Source of the DNA: Symbiodinium sp. CCMP2592
Taxonomy: Eukaryota; Sar; Dinophyceae; Suessiales; Symbiodiniaceae
Direction: 5' to 3'
Length of the DNA: 64,000 nt
Assembly: GCA_905221615.1 (NCBI GenBank)
Contig: CAJNDT010004502.1
Location: 386,001 to 450,000 of the forward strand
Shown: positions 32,911-43,716 of the stretch, one piece after another
Layout: each line of letters begins with the position of its first letter
Position numbering within the stretch: position 1 is the stretch's first letter
The notes under the pieces: generated by a model
Databases searched by the model: none
Told to the model about the DNA's origin: nothing
Seen by the model: the letters and a program-made list of their open reading frames with translations, nothing else
Position numbers and translations under genes: made by a program

Positions 32911-33544
32911 GGGGCTTTTCGGGGCCTGCGTTTTGGCTTAAGCCTTGGGCTTCGAGGTGCAGGGTTGGGGGTTGGGTAAACTAGGGTTTTTTTGGGAGAA
33001 GGCTGCTCACTGGAAGGAGTGGGCGGATTGGCTATGTAGTGGTAGCACAACAACCCAAACCTGCAACCTCAAAACCCGCTGTCATATCCGACTATCCATC
33101 ATACCAAGACCTCGTAAAGGCCCTTGTGCAACCTTGATAAGGAGCTCTTTGAATCTGAGGGCGTAAACCCTGAACGAACCCCTTTAAACCTCCTGTCTCT
33201 ATACAAGCCCCTTATTCTCATATGTATGTATATATATATATTGCATATTTCAACAATGCGAAACAACCCTACAAACCCTTATTCAAAAGACGCCCTCCAA
33301 GACCCGTTTAATCATCTTAAGTCTTAGGCCTTAAGCCGTAAATCGTAGAGCCTAACCCCCTAAACCCTAAACCCCTAAACTCTAAACCCGTAACTTCTAA
33401 ACCCCAAATTCCCTTAAACCTAAACCCATAAACCCCTAAACCCAAGAGACCGCAAAGGACTCCGGCCTCCGCCGGCCTTCATTGCCCTCCAACGGGCACA
33501 GGAAGCGCTGCACGGGCCTGAACAGAGCGTGGAAGATGGAGGGC

Positions 33545-33885
33545 TTCCGGCTTTCGAGTTTTGGGATTTAGGGTTTGGGGTTTAGGGTTTTAGGGTTCGG
33601 GGTTTAGGGTTTTGGATTTGGAGTTTAGGGTTGAGGTTTGAGGTTTAGGGTTCGGGGTTTAGGGTTTAGGGCTTTGGATTTGGGGTTTATGGTTGGGGTT
33701 TGGGGTTTAGGATTTGGGGTTTAGGGTTTGGGAGGGTTTGCGGTTTTGGGTTTGGGGTTTGGGGTTTAAGGTTTAGGGTTTAGCCTAGGGTTTTTAAGTT
33801 TGGGGTTTAGGGTTTGGAGTTTGGGGTTTAGGATTTAGGGTTTGGGGTGTGGGGCTTGGGGTTTGCGGTTTAGGGTTTAGGGTTC
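33545..33885. repeat. Long degenerate TTTAGGG block
   Basis: About 340 bp of TTTAGGG, TTTGGGG and GGTTCGG variants, all in one orientation. The preceding 33340-33450 carries CCCTAAA units in the opposite orientation. Confidence 0.85.
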
Positions 33886-34086
33886 CCCGTGCTCCGATGT
33901 TGAATTGAAAGGATGCACGGTTTTAGTTTTAGGGTTTAGGTGTTTCAAGGTTTTAACTGATAGCGGTTAGTGCTTAAGCGGTGCACGCGCGAAAGCTGCC
34001 CAGGCAGAACCAGAGCGACCAGCTGCAGCGCGCTTTGCCGGAATCCCAGCCGTTCCATTTTCCGACGTCTAGCCTCAACTTACCTA

Positions 34087-34198
34087 CCCCAAAGGCTCCA
34101 TGTACCCTTATAGTAGATACTTAAGCCCCAAAGTAGTCCCTATATAGGTACTTTAAGGCCTAAGTACCTGCTATAAGGGTACATGGAGCCTTAGGGTA
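34087..34198. repeat. Hairpin element, family H3
   Basis: Nearly identical to the copy at 31115, differing at a few positions such as TACCTGCTATAAG in the right arm. Confidence 0.9.
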
Positions 34199-34375
34199 CG
34201 AAAGCTCTGAAGCGCGTCGTTTCATCACAAATAATTAAGTTACAAGTTCATGAAAGATAATCAGATCGGATCAAGGATTTAAGGGCCATAGCATGTAGCC
34301 ACGTGTGCAAGGCAAGGGTTCGATGGAATTGTGCCTCCGGCGTCAAAAAAGTCTGATTCAGCACCTTATGCCTTG

Positions 34376-34487
34376 TCCCTGAAGCTCCATGTACCCATAT
34401 AGAACATACTTAGGCCTCGAAGGGGTATATCTACATAGGTACTTAACGGCCTAAGTGTATACTGTATCGGTACATGGAGCCTTCTGG
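34376..34487. repeat. Hairpin element, family H3
   Basis: TGAAGCTCCATGTACCCATA at the left, CGGTACATGGAGCCTTC at the right. More diverged than its neighbour at 34087. Confidence 0.75.
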
Positions 34488-34767
34488 TTATCAGCTTTGA
34501 GCAGATACTGCATGAGTCCTTGGAACCTAGTAGGGGGTTTTTAACGGCTTATGTAGGGTTTAGGGTGTTTAGTTTAGGGGTTAGAGTTTAGGGGTTTGCG
34601 AAGGGTTTAGAGTCTGGGGCTTCAGGCCATCAGTGCGGGCTTCGGATGGAGGGTTCACCAAAGAGCAGAGCTTAGCCTGCGAAGCCGGACGGAATCCGAA
34701 GACCCTGCAACACTCAAACCTGCAGCATGAACCTCACAATCCCCAAAGCCCCTTATGCTTGATTAGA

Positions 34768-34880
34768 GTTTACTTAGAGGCTCATACCCTACCCCTTTTT
34801 AGGGCGCCTACTATTAAAATCGCAGATCCTAACCGTAAAGCTAGGTATCCTAAAAAAGGGGTAGGGTATGAGCCCCTGCG
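34768..34880. repeat. Solo hairpin element
   Basis: AGGCTCATACCCTACCCCTT at the left and AAGGGGTAGGGTATGAGCCC at the right. The inner CTTTTTAGG/CCTAAAAAAG continues the stem. Confidence 0.8.
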
Positions 34881-35179
34881 TAGATTCTCTAGAGGTTAGA
34901 GTTCCTTGTTTAGGGCTTATGGGCCTCTGACACCCTAAGCAGGGTTTGGGTTTAGTGTTGAAGCCTCAATAAAGAGGCCCAAATAACTACCAATATTAGG
35001 TTAGTGTTCCTTATTATAATTATAATATGATGGGCCCCAATTATTAAGGCTCCTATAATACTTATCACACCGCTCGTCCCAGCCCTCTGCCAGAGCCCTT
35101 GGTCTTCAGCAAGCACCTCGAAACCTCGAGCCCATAAACCCAAAGCCGAAACCCTAGCCGCCCTGATCCTAATCCTAAA

Positions 35180-35286
35180 CTACGGTTGATGATATAAATC
35201 CTGCATGATCCATACTAAGGAATATACCATAAATCCCATAGTTTAGGGTCTTTAAGGTAATGCAGGATTTATATCATCAACCGTAG
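35180..35286. repeat. Hairpin element, family H1
   Basis: CTACGGTTGATGATATAAAT at the left, ATTTATATCATCAACCGTAG at the right: a perfect 20-bp terminal repeat. The next feature's reading frame starts at once after it. Confidence 0.9.
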
Positions 35287-35287
35287 G

Positions 35288-35590
35288 TCTCCCAGTATTA
35301 CCCTTTCGCCGGTTTATCTTGGGGTCTACAGATTCAAGGCGAACACTGTAGTCGGGCGCCCCTATCTTTAAGGGGCTATTGGTGAATCTCGTACATCCCT
35401 TGATCAGGAGACTTCCCGGAAGCGCAAGGAAGATTCTCGTGAAGCAGTTAGAAGTTGTCCGAGCCTCAATCATGTGGCGCTGGACTCTGAGCCGTCAGCC
35501 GGGCTTTTATATAAGACTTTGGGATACCTTGTGGGTGCAGTCGGCCCTGCGGAGTCAGTGCAAAGTGGGGTAGTTGTATGTAATAGCTAG
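35288..35590 (+). pseudogene. Protein-like remnant with one in-frame stop
   Basis: Not recognised. A single plus frame reads ITLSPVYLGVYRFKANTVVG, stops at TAA 35369-35371, and continues in the same frame with TSLDQETSRKRKEDSREAVR and SAGLLYKTLGYLVGAVGPAE to TAG 35588-35590. The charged stretch followed by a small hydrophobic stretch looks like real protein. The H1 element forms its left border. An alternative frame on the same strand (35379-35573) is less convincing. Confidence 0.35.
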
Positions 35591-35748
35591 GATACAGGTT
35601 TAGGTTGCACGAGTCTAGGATGTAAGGTCAGGGCTTTGGAATGCTGTGTCTTAAGACTCCCCACGGGATGTTCAGCAGGCCGGCGCAGACGCCTGGATGT
35701 GAAAACCACATTCTGATTGTTGAGGCGCCTAGATTCGCCTAGATTTCC

Positions 35749-35852
35749 TGAGGGCTCATGTGCTCCTAGTATATACTTTGGCCTTAATGTATTCTCGATT
35801 CAGGTACTTCAGGGTCTACGTATATGCTAATTATTTGGGTACCGGGACCCTT
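35749..35852. repeat. Hairpin element, family H3, diverged
   Basis: GGGCTCATGTGCTCCTAGTA at the left, ATTTGGGTACCGGGACCCTT at the right. Confidence 0.5.
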
Positions 35853-35934
35853 GCCTGAACCTTATAAACCCTATCTTGCCTAGGGTTCCTTGCAGCATAA
35901 CTCCTTCGAGGCCGTTGCAGGGTAATGGGCTGGC

Positions 35935-36144
35935 TTAGGCTGCATATGCTGCAGCTTTCCAGAGCAAGTGGAAATCTTCCCGAACAGTCAAACTCCTCCT
36001 CCTTTTCTCCCCCGCCTCCTCATCATCATCAGCATCATCATCAACATCGTCCTCATCAGCACAGTGGCAGCAAGGACAGTAAGATCCATGATAATAGTGC
36101 GTGATTATTGCGGCAATGAAATTTCCTTTTGAATGTCGGACCAA
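35935..36144 (-). CDS. Possible acidic/Cys-rich exon
   Basis: Not recognised. The minus frame reads SYCPCCHCADEDD, an Asp run, then EEAGEKRRRSLTVREDFHLL. The CPCCHC cluster followed by an acidic tract and a basic patch looks like real protein, but the acidic tract comes from GAT/GAC-type simple sequence and could mislead. No splice sites are assigned. Confidence 0.3.
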   Translation of the reverse strand: MVRHSKGNFIAAIITHYYHGSYCPCCHCADEDDVDDDADDDEEAGEKRRRSLTVREDFHLLWKAAAYAA

Positions 36145-36181
36145 GCCAGTTTTTCAGGATTCGGGTGGCAAGACTCATGGC

Positions 36182-36183
<2 letters not shown>

Positions 36184-36220
<37 letters not shown>
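36184..36220. repeat. CT microsatellite
   Basis: (CT)n of about 17 units. Confidence 0.95.
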
Positions 36221-36222
<2 letters not shown>

Positions 36223-36232
36223 ACCGTTACCC

Positions 36233-36306
36233 TGATGTTTTGACGCTTTTGGGCTTGAAGACCATCCTATATGAGGCTTTTTGGGCTATTTTGAGCCTTA
36301 GGGTTA
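36233..36306. repeat. Dispersed repeat R1
   Basis: GACGCTTTTGGGCTTGAAGACC then GGCTTTTTGGGCTATTTTGA. An inverted copy lies at about 36608-36712. Confidence 0.55.
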
Positions 36307-36344
36307 CTGTGTTGACAGTCCGAGGTCCATATGACCTCAAAGCG

Positions 36345-36464
36345 CAAAAGCGCAAAAGGAGGGACCCTTGATGGGGACCCCTGCCCTATAATGGGTATAT
36401 AATAGCTATATTAAGGGTATATACCTCCGGGTGCTTATTAAGGGTCCCTCCTTCTACCCTTGGA
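36345..36464. repeat. Hairpin element, family H5
   Basis: GCAAAAGGAGGGACCCTTGA at the left, AAGGGTCCCTCCTTCTACCC at the right. Confidence 0.75.
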
Positions 36465-36897
36465 TGACCCCTAAACCCAGAACCCTCACTACATCTCGCC
36501 GATGCTTGACGTGTCGGCTTTCCTCTGAGCAGCTTTTCAGAAAGCCGTTTTTCAAGTAATATAGCAGATTAAATAATTAACACTATTCTTCCTTAGGGTT
36601 GCTTGGGTCCTTGTATCCCTGGGCATCAAAATAGCCTAGAAGCCTTACATAGTATGGTCGTTGGGCCCAAAAGCCTTAATATATGAGTCCTTAGATGCCT
36701 GGGGGTATCAGGTATAAATCATGAACACTATTCTTCCTTAGTGTTGCTTGGGTTTAGGGGTTTGGGGTTTATTGTTTAGGGTGTGTACTATAAGGGAGTC
36801 CGAAAACCCTATTCTAACTGTTAAGGCCCCTACAGTAAGTCCTGGAAGGCTCAGCTGGCGAAGCCCGAAGGATGCCTCCAACACCCACACCTACCAT

Positions 36898-37024
36898 CTG
36901 GGAGTTTCCGAAAGTAGGGGACCCTTTTAAGGGCTCCTTTAGGGGATCTATAGGTGTTCTATTAAGGGTTTAGGGTTTAGGGTTAAGAGTTTCCGATAAT
37001 AGGGGTACCTTATTTGGGTTCCTT

Positions 37025-37055
<31 letters not shown>

Positions 37056-37191
37056 AGGATCCACAGCTGGGAGTTTAGGGTTTAGGGTTTAGGGTTTTCC
37101 GAAAATGAGGGACCCTAATATAGCACCCTGAATAGTAGGATGCTTATGATCAGGACCCCCAAATAATGTACCCCTAATTTTCGGAAACTCC
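36898..37191. repeat. Cluster of family H6 ends, R3 and telomere repeats
   Basis: A lone left end TGGGAGTTTCCGAAAGTAGG (36899) is followed by R3 and TTTAGGG units. A second left end, AAGAGTTTCCGATAATAGGG (36984), precedes a TA microsatellite (37027-37056). A third left end, TGGGAGTTT at 37068-37076, is split by three AGGGTTT units before TCCGAAAATGAGGG resumes. The matching right end TTTTCGGAAACTCCCATG closes at 37191. Confidence 0.75.
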
Positions 37192-37301
37192 CATGTGGCT
37201 TGTTGTCAAAGTTATGGTTCCTTTTTGGATACCCTAGATATTTGGTGCCGGTATTATAATAAGGACCCAGCCAGGGACCCTTACATTGACAACTACCCAT
37301 A
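37192..37301. repeat. Hairpin element, family H4
   Basis: TGGCTTGTTGTCAAAGTTAT at the left, TTACATTGACAACTACCCAT at the right. It abuts the H6 cluster without spacer. Confidence 0.75.
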
Positions 37302-38140
37302 CGGGTACTTAGATTCTTGGTGTTTTTGACGCCTATAACAATCCCAAAGAAACAGATGGCTGAAATTCTAGTTTTTGCTAGGGGTCTAAGTTCAGTATAG
37401 CACCCACACCTACAACCCGGACAGGGGCTCTATTTTGCGGCGTGATTTCAACTCCTTGTAACAAGAACTCAGTACATCCGGTGCAAACTTGAGGTGAGCA
37501 ACACGGTCGGAAAGCCGGCTTCCCAGAATCGCTGCTCTAGACACCTGCAGTTTAGGGTTCAGGGTCTAAGGTTTAGGCTGCATATAAGGGTTGGGGTTTA
37601 GAGTGCTTAGATGTAACTGATATTTAGTGTAACCTCGCGGAACTTGTGTCATTCACTGGCCATTGGGATCCATTGGGATGTCCCAAACCCCTGCCTAGAC
37701 CTCGAACCCTCCCCCATCCTCCCCCGAACGCTGGTGGCAACAAGGGAGTTCGATTACTTGTACTTGGCGGTGCGTTGAGCTCATTGTGACGCTACTTGTG
37801 ACCTACATGTTCCTTCAAACATTAACCTAGGCTCATTGTTGCTGGTGCTTGCAGTGGGGCATAAATGATTACCTACATATTTCTGGGGATTTTCCTTCTG
37901 ATAGTTGTACTGTAATTAAAAGAGCCCAGAACTGTATTCTAATTATTCCCCTATACTAAACCCCCATTATAGCCCTTACAATCATCCTGATAGAGCCCTT
38001 TACAAGGAGCCCCCTTAAAGGAACCCTATTCCAATCCTTCAGGCCCTATTATATTATCTCAACCATCATCGATCTTGGCTCACTGTCCGAAACTCGAAGC
38101 CGCACGCCGGCCAACAGCCGGAACATTGGGCGCAAGAGTT
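37302..38140. other. Stretch without a recognisable gene
   Basis: A dispersed word (TTTTTGCTAGGGGTCTAAGT, 37362) related to 19830, unique sequence, and R4 words at 37940-38050. Confidence 0.5.
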
Positions 38141-38229
38141 CCTAGGGCCCCAGTTACCGACATGGTAGGTTTCTAGGGTACATAATATATGGCTCGTAAC
38201 CTACTATTCAGGTAACTGCAGCCCTAGGG
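38141..38229. repeat. Solo hairpin element
   Basis: CCTAGGGCCCCAGTTACC at the left, GGTAACTGCAGCCCTAGG at the right. The inner GGTAGGTTTCTAGG and CGTAACCTACTA extend the stem. A related end, GGGCTCCAGTTACC, occurs at 56295. Confidence 0.75.
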
Positions 38230-38554
38230 GTTTGGGATCTAAGATCTGTCGGTGCGTTTCTGTATGATTTAAGGGGTCTGAATATCTAGTCGTGCTGCGT
38301 GGTCCATTCTTGCCCTTAGATAAGTAAAACTAAGGTAGAATATACTCTAAACCCGCCAAGTAGCCTTTAATATACCCCAAAGATCCATGCACTATTCAGG
38401 GCCAGATGGACTCCATGAAAGGGCCCTTGCGGGGTCCTGGTACCCCAAGACCTTCTTCTAATCACAGGTGAACCCCACACCCAGGCTCGGACCTCTGAAC
38501 CATTGAACCCAAGAGGGCCCACATGTTTTTTGGGGACTTGGTTCTAAATGGTAG

Positions 38555-38618
38555 TAGGTTATATGTATATACATACAAATATAAATAAAGATACAAATAC
38601 AAAAATAAACATAGATAA

Positions 38619-38649
<31 letters not shown>

Positions 38650-38655
38650 ATTAGA
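38555..38655. repeat. TA/CA-rich simple sequence
   Basis: Includes (CA)n at 38617-38632 and (TA)n at 38633-38648. Confidence 0.85.
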
Positions 38656-39153
38656 TATAGGTATACGATCGATCTCTAACCGCAAAAGAACCCCTAGATC
38701 CTGAATCCTGGCTCTGGAAACTTGAGGATGTGCAGCCATCCACCGGTGATCGAGCATGCGAAAGACTTGAGCGAGTGTGCCGGGGAGCCGAGGTTCAAAG
38801 ACTAGGTTTTAGGGTTTTGTGGGGCTGAGGCTTTGAGAAGCCTAGAGAGTTCCACAAGCCTTTCACGAGGTTAAACGTGCATACTAACGTTGCCTGTTTG
38901 CACTTGGGCAGTTCTCAGGATTAGGTTCCATTTTAAAGTTCGTTTTAGAGGGTGCCGTGCTATTCGGCGGACATACAACCGGACGGGAATTTAGAGAACC
39001 ACCCACTTGCATTCCCAAGTTCAACCCAAAGTCCTATTAAGGTTCAGGTCAAGGGACAAGTCCTGAAGGCCCGCGAGGAAGGGTGTCTACTTCAAAGACA
39101 GCAAGGTACCACACCCGCGAAAGCGGCACACATAGTGTAGTCGGTTTAGGGCT

Positions 39154-39202
39154 AAACCCTAAACCCTAAACCCTAAACCCTAAACCCTAAACCCTAAACC
39201 CT
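39154..39202. repeat. Seven perfect CCCTAAA units
   Basis: An uninterrupted run, among the longest perfect telomere arrays in the window. It faces the TTTAGGG array at 39297. Confidence 0.95.
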
Positions 39203-39296
39203 GAGGCTAGTCCTCTATTCAATAAACCCCCCCCGTCCCGACTACACCAGACTCCCAAGGGTTTCGGGGCTTTAGACTTTAGGGTTCAGTTTTCAG

Positions 39297-39362
39297 GATT
39301 TAGGGTTTAGGGTTTAGGGTTTAGGGTTTAGGGTTTAGGGTTTAGGGTTTAGGGTTTAGGGT
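39297..39362. repeat. Nine near-perfect TTTAGGG units
   Basis: Opposite orientation to the array about 95 bp to the left. Coding-like sequence starts about 40 bp to its right. Confidence 0.95.
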
Positions 39363-39378
39363 CTAGGGTTCCTGAACA

Positions 39379-39763
39379 GGCAGGAGGAGAGTACTCCTCC
39401 GAGCGGTGATTGACGGCATCGTGGACAGGCATTTAGTTGGCAACATTCTGGTGAGGAGGACAGGATAAACCTGAAGGGATTGCCGAGGAAGAGAGCGACA
39501 GCTCCGAGCAGAACGATGAAGATGCCATCTTGGGTATCTTTGACTACCATGACATTGATGAATGTGAGATTGACGCTACCTACCAGAGCAAGGTTCCTGA
39601 CGAGTTTTACCAGACGCCAACGTGTTATCATCCTTGACTGCATCAGAAGAGGGTGTCTTTCAGCTTGACAGTGGGTTTCGGAACGACCACTCGCGGCCGG
39701 TTGAAGGAGAAGGTTTGCGACTTCTTGGTACAGGCATCTGAACCATTGACGCCCCCAGACTGA
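39379..39763 (+). pseudogene. Protein-like remnant, one frameshift and one in-frame stop
   Basis: Not recognised. A first segment (about 39379-39465) reads GRRRVLLRAVIDGIVDRHLV and GNILVRRTG. At 39464 the next frame takes over with a very acidic stretch: KPEGIAEEESDSSEQNDEDA, IFDYHDIDECEIDATYQ. TGA at 39635-39637 interrupts it. The same frame continues with HQKRVSFSLTVGFGTTTRGR and KEKVCDFLVQASEPLTPPD to TGA 39761-39763. The text at 39456-39464 (GGACAG/GATAAA) could instead be an intron acceptor. A minus-strand frame over the same bases looks like a membrane protein, but that is the antisense of the acidic tract. Confidence 0.4.
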
Positions 39764-39841
39764 CCCTAAGCTCTAAACCCTAAACCCTCACACCCCAACT
39801 AACCGAGCAAGCCTTGTACACTGACAAGCTTCGACCTATGG

Positions 39842-39942
39842 CCCTAAAGCTCCATGTACTGCTATGGTCGATACGTAGGCTGTTAAGGGAGTCCTTTGTA
39901 GGTGCTTCCAGGCCCACAGTATATAGGGCACATGGATTCTGA
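39842..39942. repeat. Hairpin element, family H3, diverged
   Basis: CCCTAAAGCTCCATGTACTG at the left, GGGCACATGGATTCTGAGGG at the right. Confidence 0.6.
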
Positions 39943-40229
39943 GGGGGCGGGTTCGCAAAACTAAGCCACAATGCGTGATTGCAATGCCCTAGCCCTATCT
40001 AAGGACTCATATATTAAGGCTTTGGGGCCCTATATAAGGCTTTAAAGGGCTAATTTGATACCCCGGGAAACCCGAAGCCCTATACCCTAAACCCTAAACC
40101 CTATACCCTAAACCCTCAGCCCCGAACCCCTAAACTCGTAATGGAGTGACAAGGCTTTCACCCTCAGCGGCCACGTTTGCCCCCTTGTCTGCGAAGCGGG
40201 CTTTGTCCGGCTCTCAGCTCAGGCTCGAT

Positions 40230-40354
40230 ACTTGGAGGATCATGGGACTTAGTAAGTAAGGTTATGAGTACATTTATTGGGGTTGTAAGTAGTTATAAGT
40301 ATAGTTACCCTAATTATAACCCCAGTTACTAAGTCCCATGACCCTTTAAGTAGG
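40230..40354. repeat. Hairpin element, family H2
   Basis: ACTTGGAGGATCATGGGACT at the left, AGTCCCATGACCCTTTAAGT at the right. Close to the copy at 26555. Confidence 0.85.
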
Positions 40355-40471
40355 ACACTGAGGGATTCCGTAGATTTCGCGCAGCTTTCTGTGTAGGCAT
40401 CCGAGGCATACTGCACGGGTTAGAAGATGCAAGGGAGTAGCTAGGTTGTATTGGGGCCAGTATCAATATTC

Positions 40472-40607
40472 TACTTAACGGATCATGAGACTTAGTAATT
40501 GCCTAAGGTTTTAAATAATGTGGTTATACTTATAATTCCGTAAAACCACCACTACAACTTACTGAATGTATAATCTTACTTACTAAGCCCCATGATCCTC
40601 CAAGTAG
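40472..40607. repeat. Hairpin element, family H2
   Basis: CTACTTAACGGATCATGAGA at the left, GCCCCATGATCCTCCAAGTA at the right. Confidence 0.75.
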
Positions 40608-40946
40608 TGTGGGCTTTTGGCGAGTCAGAAATTTGAAAATGTCGGAGTTAATCGGGGACCTGGATGTGGCGCCGAGGACCGTCACATGCACGATGAACCC
40701 ATGGTTTAGGTTTAGTGCAGGATCAAACCAACACCTCGAAGCGTCCTGCTTGCCCTGGGCCCTCAACCCCAAATTTCTAAATCCTAAACCCTAAGCCTTG
40801 CACCACGAACACCCAGCCCTGAAGCCCGAAGCATAGAAATCCCCAGCACCCCAAGACCAAAAAGCGAGTCCAGAGCAGAAATTAACAGAGGCGCCAAGCC
40901 ACGGCTGACACCAATCATACGATTGTCAGGCTTCTGTAAATTGGGG

Positions 40947-41051
40947 TACGGTTGATGATATAAATCCTGCATTACCCACAATAAGGAACATACCATAACT
41001 CCCATAGTTTAGGGACCTTAAGGTAATGCAGGGTTTATATCATCAACCGTA
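40947..41051. repeat. Hairpin element, family H1
   Basis: TACGGTTGATGATATAAATC at the left, GTTTATATCATCAACCGTA at the right. Confidence 0.9.
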
Positions 41052-41278
41052 TCTTACAGCTTAGGATGTAAGGTAGCGTCCCTTAGTAGATGGAGGATCC
41101 TGCTATGTAGGCTTCTAGATCAGAGGCCCTCATTCCTGAATTCTGGAGTAGCATTAGACGACGAGTAATGGGAGTGGATATCCTTATTCATAACGTAGAC
41201 CCCTGATGGATGAACGGGATGTCGTAAGTGCTGCAAAGGGCCCCCATCATAATCCTTGTAAACAGCGGAGGGGGTTGA

Positions 41279-41980
41279 TTAATCTGGGGTCGTTAAGGAC
41301 AGCTGGTAGGTAATCCCGCATACCAACAGGTAGCAGATCCCAAAGCCGCACCACATGCTCATCCTGCCCAGAGATATTGGGAGAACAGTCTTTGCAAATC
41401 TCTCATATAATCGCACAGGAACGTCATGAACAAGAACACGGGATAGATCAGTAATGTGGCCCCTGCACGCTGCTTGTACGATTCCAATGATGATCCATAC
41501 TTCTACCGCAAGCAGCCGAAAGCTGTAGTTCAAGCTCACCCCCCAGGCGGTTCCCAGCCTCTAAACTCAGCCTTAACTGCAAACCACAATTCAACAGCCT
41601 GCACCCTAAAACACCGAACAAACGAGGATCATGAACAGCGGAAACAACACGCATGCAGCTACAGAAGGCAGCAGTCCGAATAACACGCCCCTCACCCGGC
41701 ACCAGTCCTCAACAACAGAGAGAGACAGAGCTATGTCACAGACATGAATTGAAGTGAATTGCGGGTCGATGTTCTTTCGCAGATAGGCAGATAAGATGCA
41801 TAGACAGGCACGGCCTGTCAAGCACAAACCTAAGAACACTTGAGGTGCATAGCGGCGGGCTGGCCTGCCAGGATGGCGCCGGACGGCCCAGAATGGGGAT
41901 GACAATTGTGGTTTGGGCCCTCGTGTGGTTGCTCCCAGAATGAGTATGTAGATGTATGTGTTTACATATATACACACCAT
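41279..41980 (-). CDS. Possible multi-pass membrane protein fragment
   Basis: Not recognised. Two minus-strand pieces look coding. The upstream one (41980 down to about 41696) contains QVFLGLCLTGRACLCILSAY, RKNIDPQFTSIHVCD and LSLSVVEDWCR, and then meets CGG/GTGAGG, a good donor at 41695. The frame stays open through GVLFGLLPSVAACVLFPLFM to 41606, so the donor may be unused. The second piece (41539-41279) contains VEVWIIIGIVQAACRGH and MWCGFGICYLLVCGITYQL, both hydrophobic enough for membrane segments, and ends at TAA 41279-41281. How the two pieces join is not clear. A channel or transporter fragment is possible, but I cannot name a family. Confidence 0.35.
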
Positions 41981-42138
41981 GATGCATGTTTATGCATAAG
42001 CTTGTACATATTTATATACACACCCATAAAGATACATATGCATATGCACGATGTTCGTTTATACACGCATATGTATATGAGTAGCTCAATGTGTAGCTAC
42101 CTCGTTATAGATGTATAGGTGTGTTGCACATGTTGCAC

Positions 42139-42175
<37 letters not shown>

Positions 42176-42480
42176 CCTATTCTTGCGCAGGTATGTAGGT
42201 GCGTGTAAGAATGTCAGGACATAGGAATGTATTGTAAAGCGTAACACTGCAAGAATATGCAACGTATCGCGAATGTAGTGCAATCTCATGCATCAATGTT
42301 TCTACGCATGTGTGTCTTTGTGCGTCTATTTGTGTGCATGTCACATATTACACTTTGCATATTACTTAAGCATGTCATATACTACATATACATAAACATG
42401 TACATACATATGTACATGAAAGTTTACATATATACATGCATACATGTAGATTTTCGCATGCATATGCATATACGTATACA
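41945..42480. repeat. TA/CA-rich simple sequence region
   Basis: Imperfect (AT/GC)-(CA/TG) alternation with a (TA)n run at 42141-42172. Tyr/Ile/His-rich open frames on both strands come from this composition and are not genes. Confidence 0.75.
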
Positions 42481-42494
42481 TACGCATATATACC

Positions 42495-42502
42495 ATGAGA
42501 GG

Positions 42503-42549
<47 letters not shown>
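42495..42549. repeat. GA microsatellite
   Basis: (GA)n of about 25 units. Confidence 0.95.
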
Positions 42550-42554
<5 letters not shown>

Positions 42555-43716
42555 GATACAGCTATCGGTCGGTCGATCGATACCGGCCACCACGGCAGCA
42601 GCAGTCACTTCATGATAATTGCATTTAAAATGATCGTCGCCACAGTAATGGCAGCGTAAACAGGCTTGAACAGGTAGCATCAAGAGAGGGCAGTGACAAC
42701 CCGTCACAACATTCGCAGGCAATGCGAGATGAAAATGGTGAATGACGTTACCAGTTCTAGATCCTGTTGAATTTTGCGATCATCACTGAACCAGCAGCAC
42801 TGGGCCAATAGCGCCAATGAATGTGTGTTGCTGGTATACATTCTGTGGCCATCGGATTTAGGACCTTATAGAGCCTTAGACCCTTGACAGAAACGGGGAA
42901 GTTTTAAATCAAGCACAAACGCTGGCTGCCATCCTCATGCCGTGGTTCTTGGGTGGGTGCTTCATGAAGGGTGTTGTTTGGCACAGTCTTAAACAGCTGG
43001 ACCGAGATCCTAAATTCTCCGGCCTACTTCGGGGATCGGGGGATGTTGCAGGCAGGCTACCTGGTAGATTACAAGTAATTTGTGTAGGGAGGCCCCCGAT
43101 CCTTTCAACACGCGAAATGAATAAGCCCCGAACAGTTACAGTGGCTACAGTCTATCATAAACCCTGCAGCCCTTTAAGTGCTGAAACTCGTTTTGTTGGC
43201 ATGTGGGACTCAAAAGCTCAGTTCAAGTGACCCAACCTCGCTAATACCAATCTGCAAGTAAGTTTGTTGGGGGGGGTCCTTACGAATACCATGGGTTTAA
43301 TTCGGAAGTTCCGGTGTCACGTTTTGTAATCATGAGAGCAGACCCCACAAGATTTGGATCTTTAGCCCTATAGGGCTTCGCAGGTGCTAGATGTAGGGTC
43401 GATGGCCTTAGGATGCCAGGGCGAGGGCTTGAGGTCCCACAGCGCACGCCATGAACATAGAGCCTGACGTTTGAAACACAGGCAAAACAATTATACAAAC
43501 AGTATGCGCTAGCAGGTGACCCTAGAACTCGCTTCCCCACCAATTTGTTGCGTATCTTACTTGGATTGCATTGGGTTTCTAAAACGGATGTAAGGAATCG
43601 ACTATAGACTGTTGCAGTGGCACAAGTGGTATACTGAGGAATGGCTTCTTCCGCACTGTGTCCCCGCCTCATCTTTGATCACACGGGAAAGGGCTGCTGA
43701 CAACTGAAGTGAGAGC
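42550..43716. other. Stretch with weak coding signals only
   Basis: A minus frame at about 42590-42722 contains CLRCHYCGDDHFKCNYH, which recalls a zinc knuckle but with wrong spacing. A plus frame at 42937-43230 and minus frames at 43280-43841 lack motifs. GGGATCGGGGG and CCCCCGATCC (43034, 43092) form a small inverted repeat. I call no gene. Confidence 0.35.

Noticed and set aside
39356-39643. A 95-codon minus frame that looks like a two-pass membrane protein
   Set aside because: Its hydrophobic runs are the exact antisense of an acidic plus-strand tract (GAA/GAT codons read as TTC/ATC). The plus reading has better protein character.
42257-42722. Tyr/Ile/His-rich frames and a zinc-knuckle-like CHYCGDDHFKC
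   Set aside because: The first come from TA/CA and GA simple sequence. The knuckle spacing (C-x2-C-x3-H-x2-C) does not match the CCHC pattern, and no further gag-like text follows.
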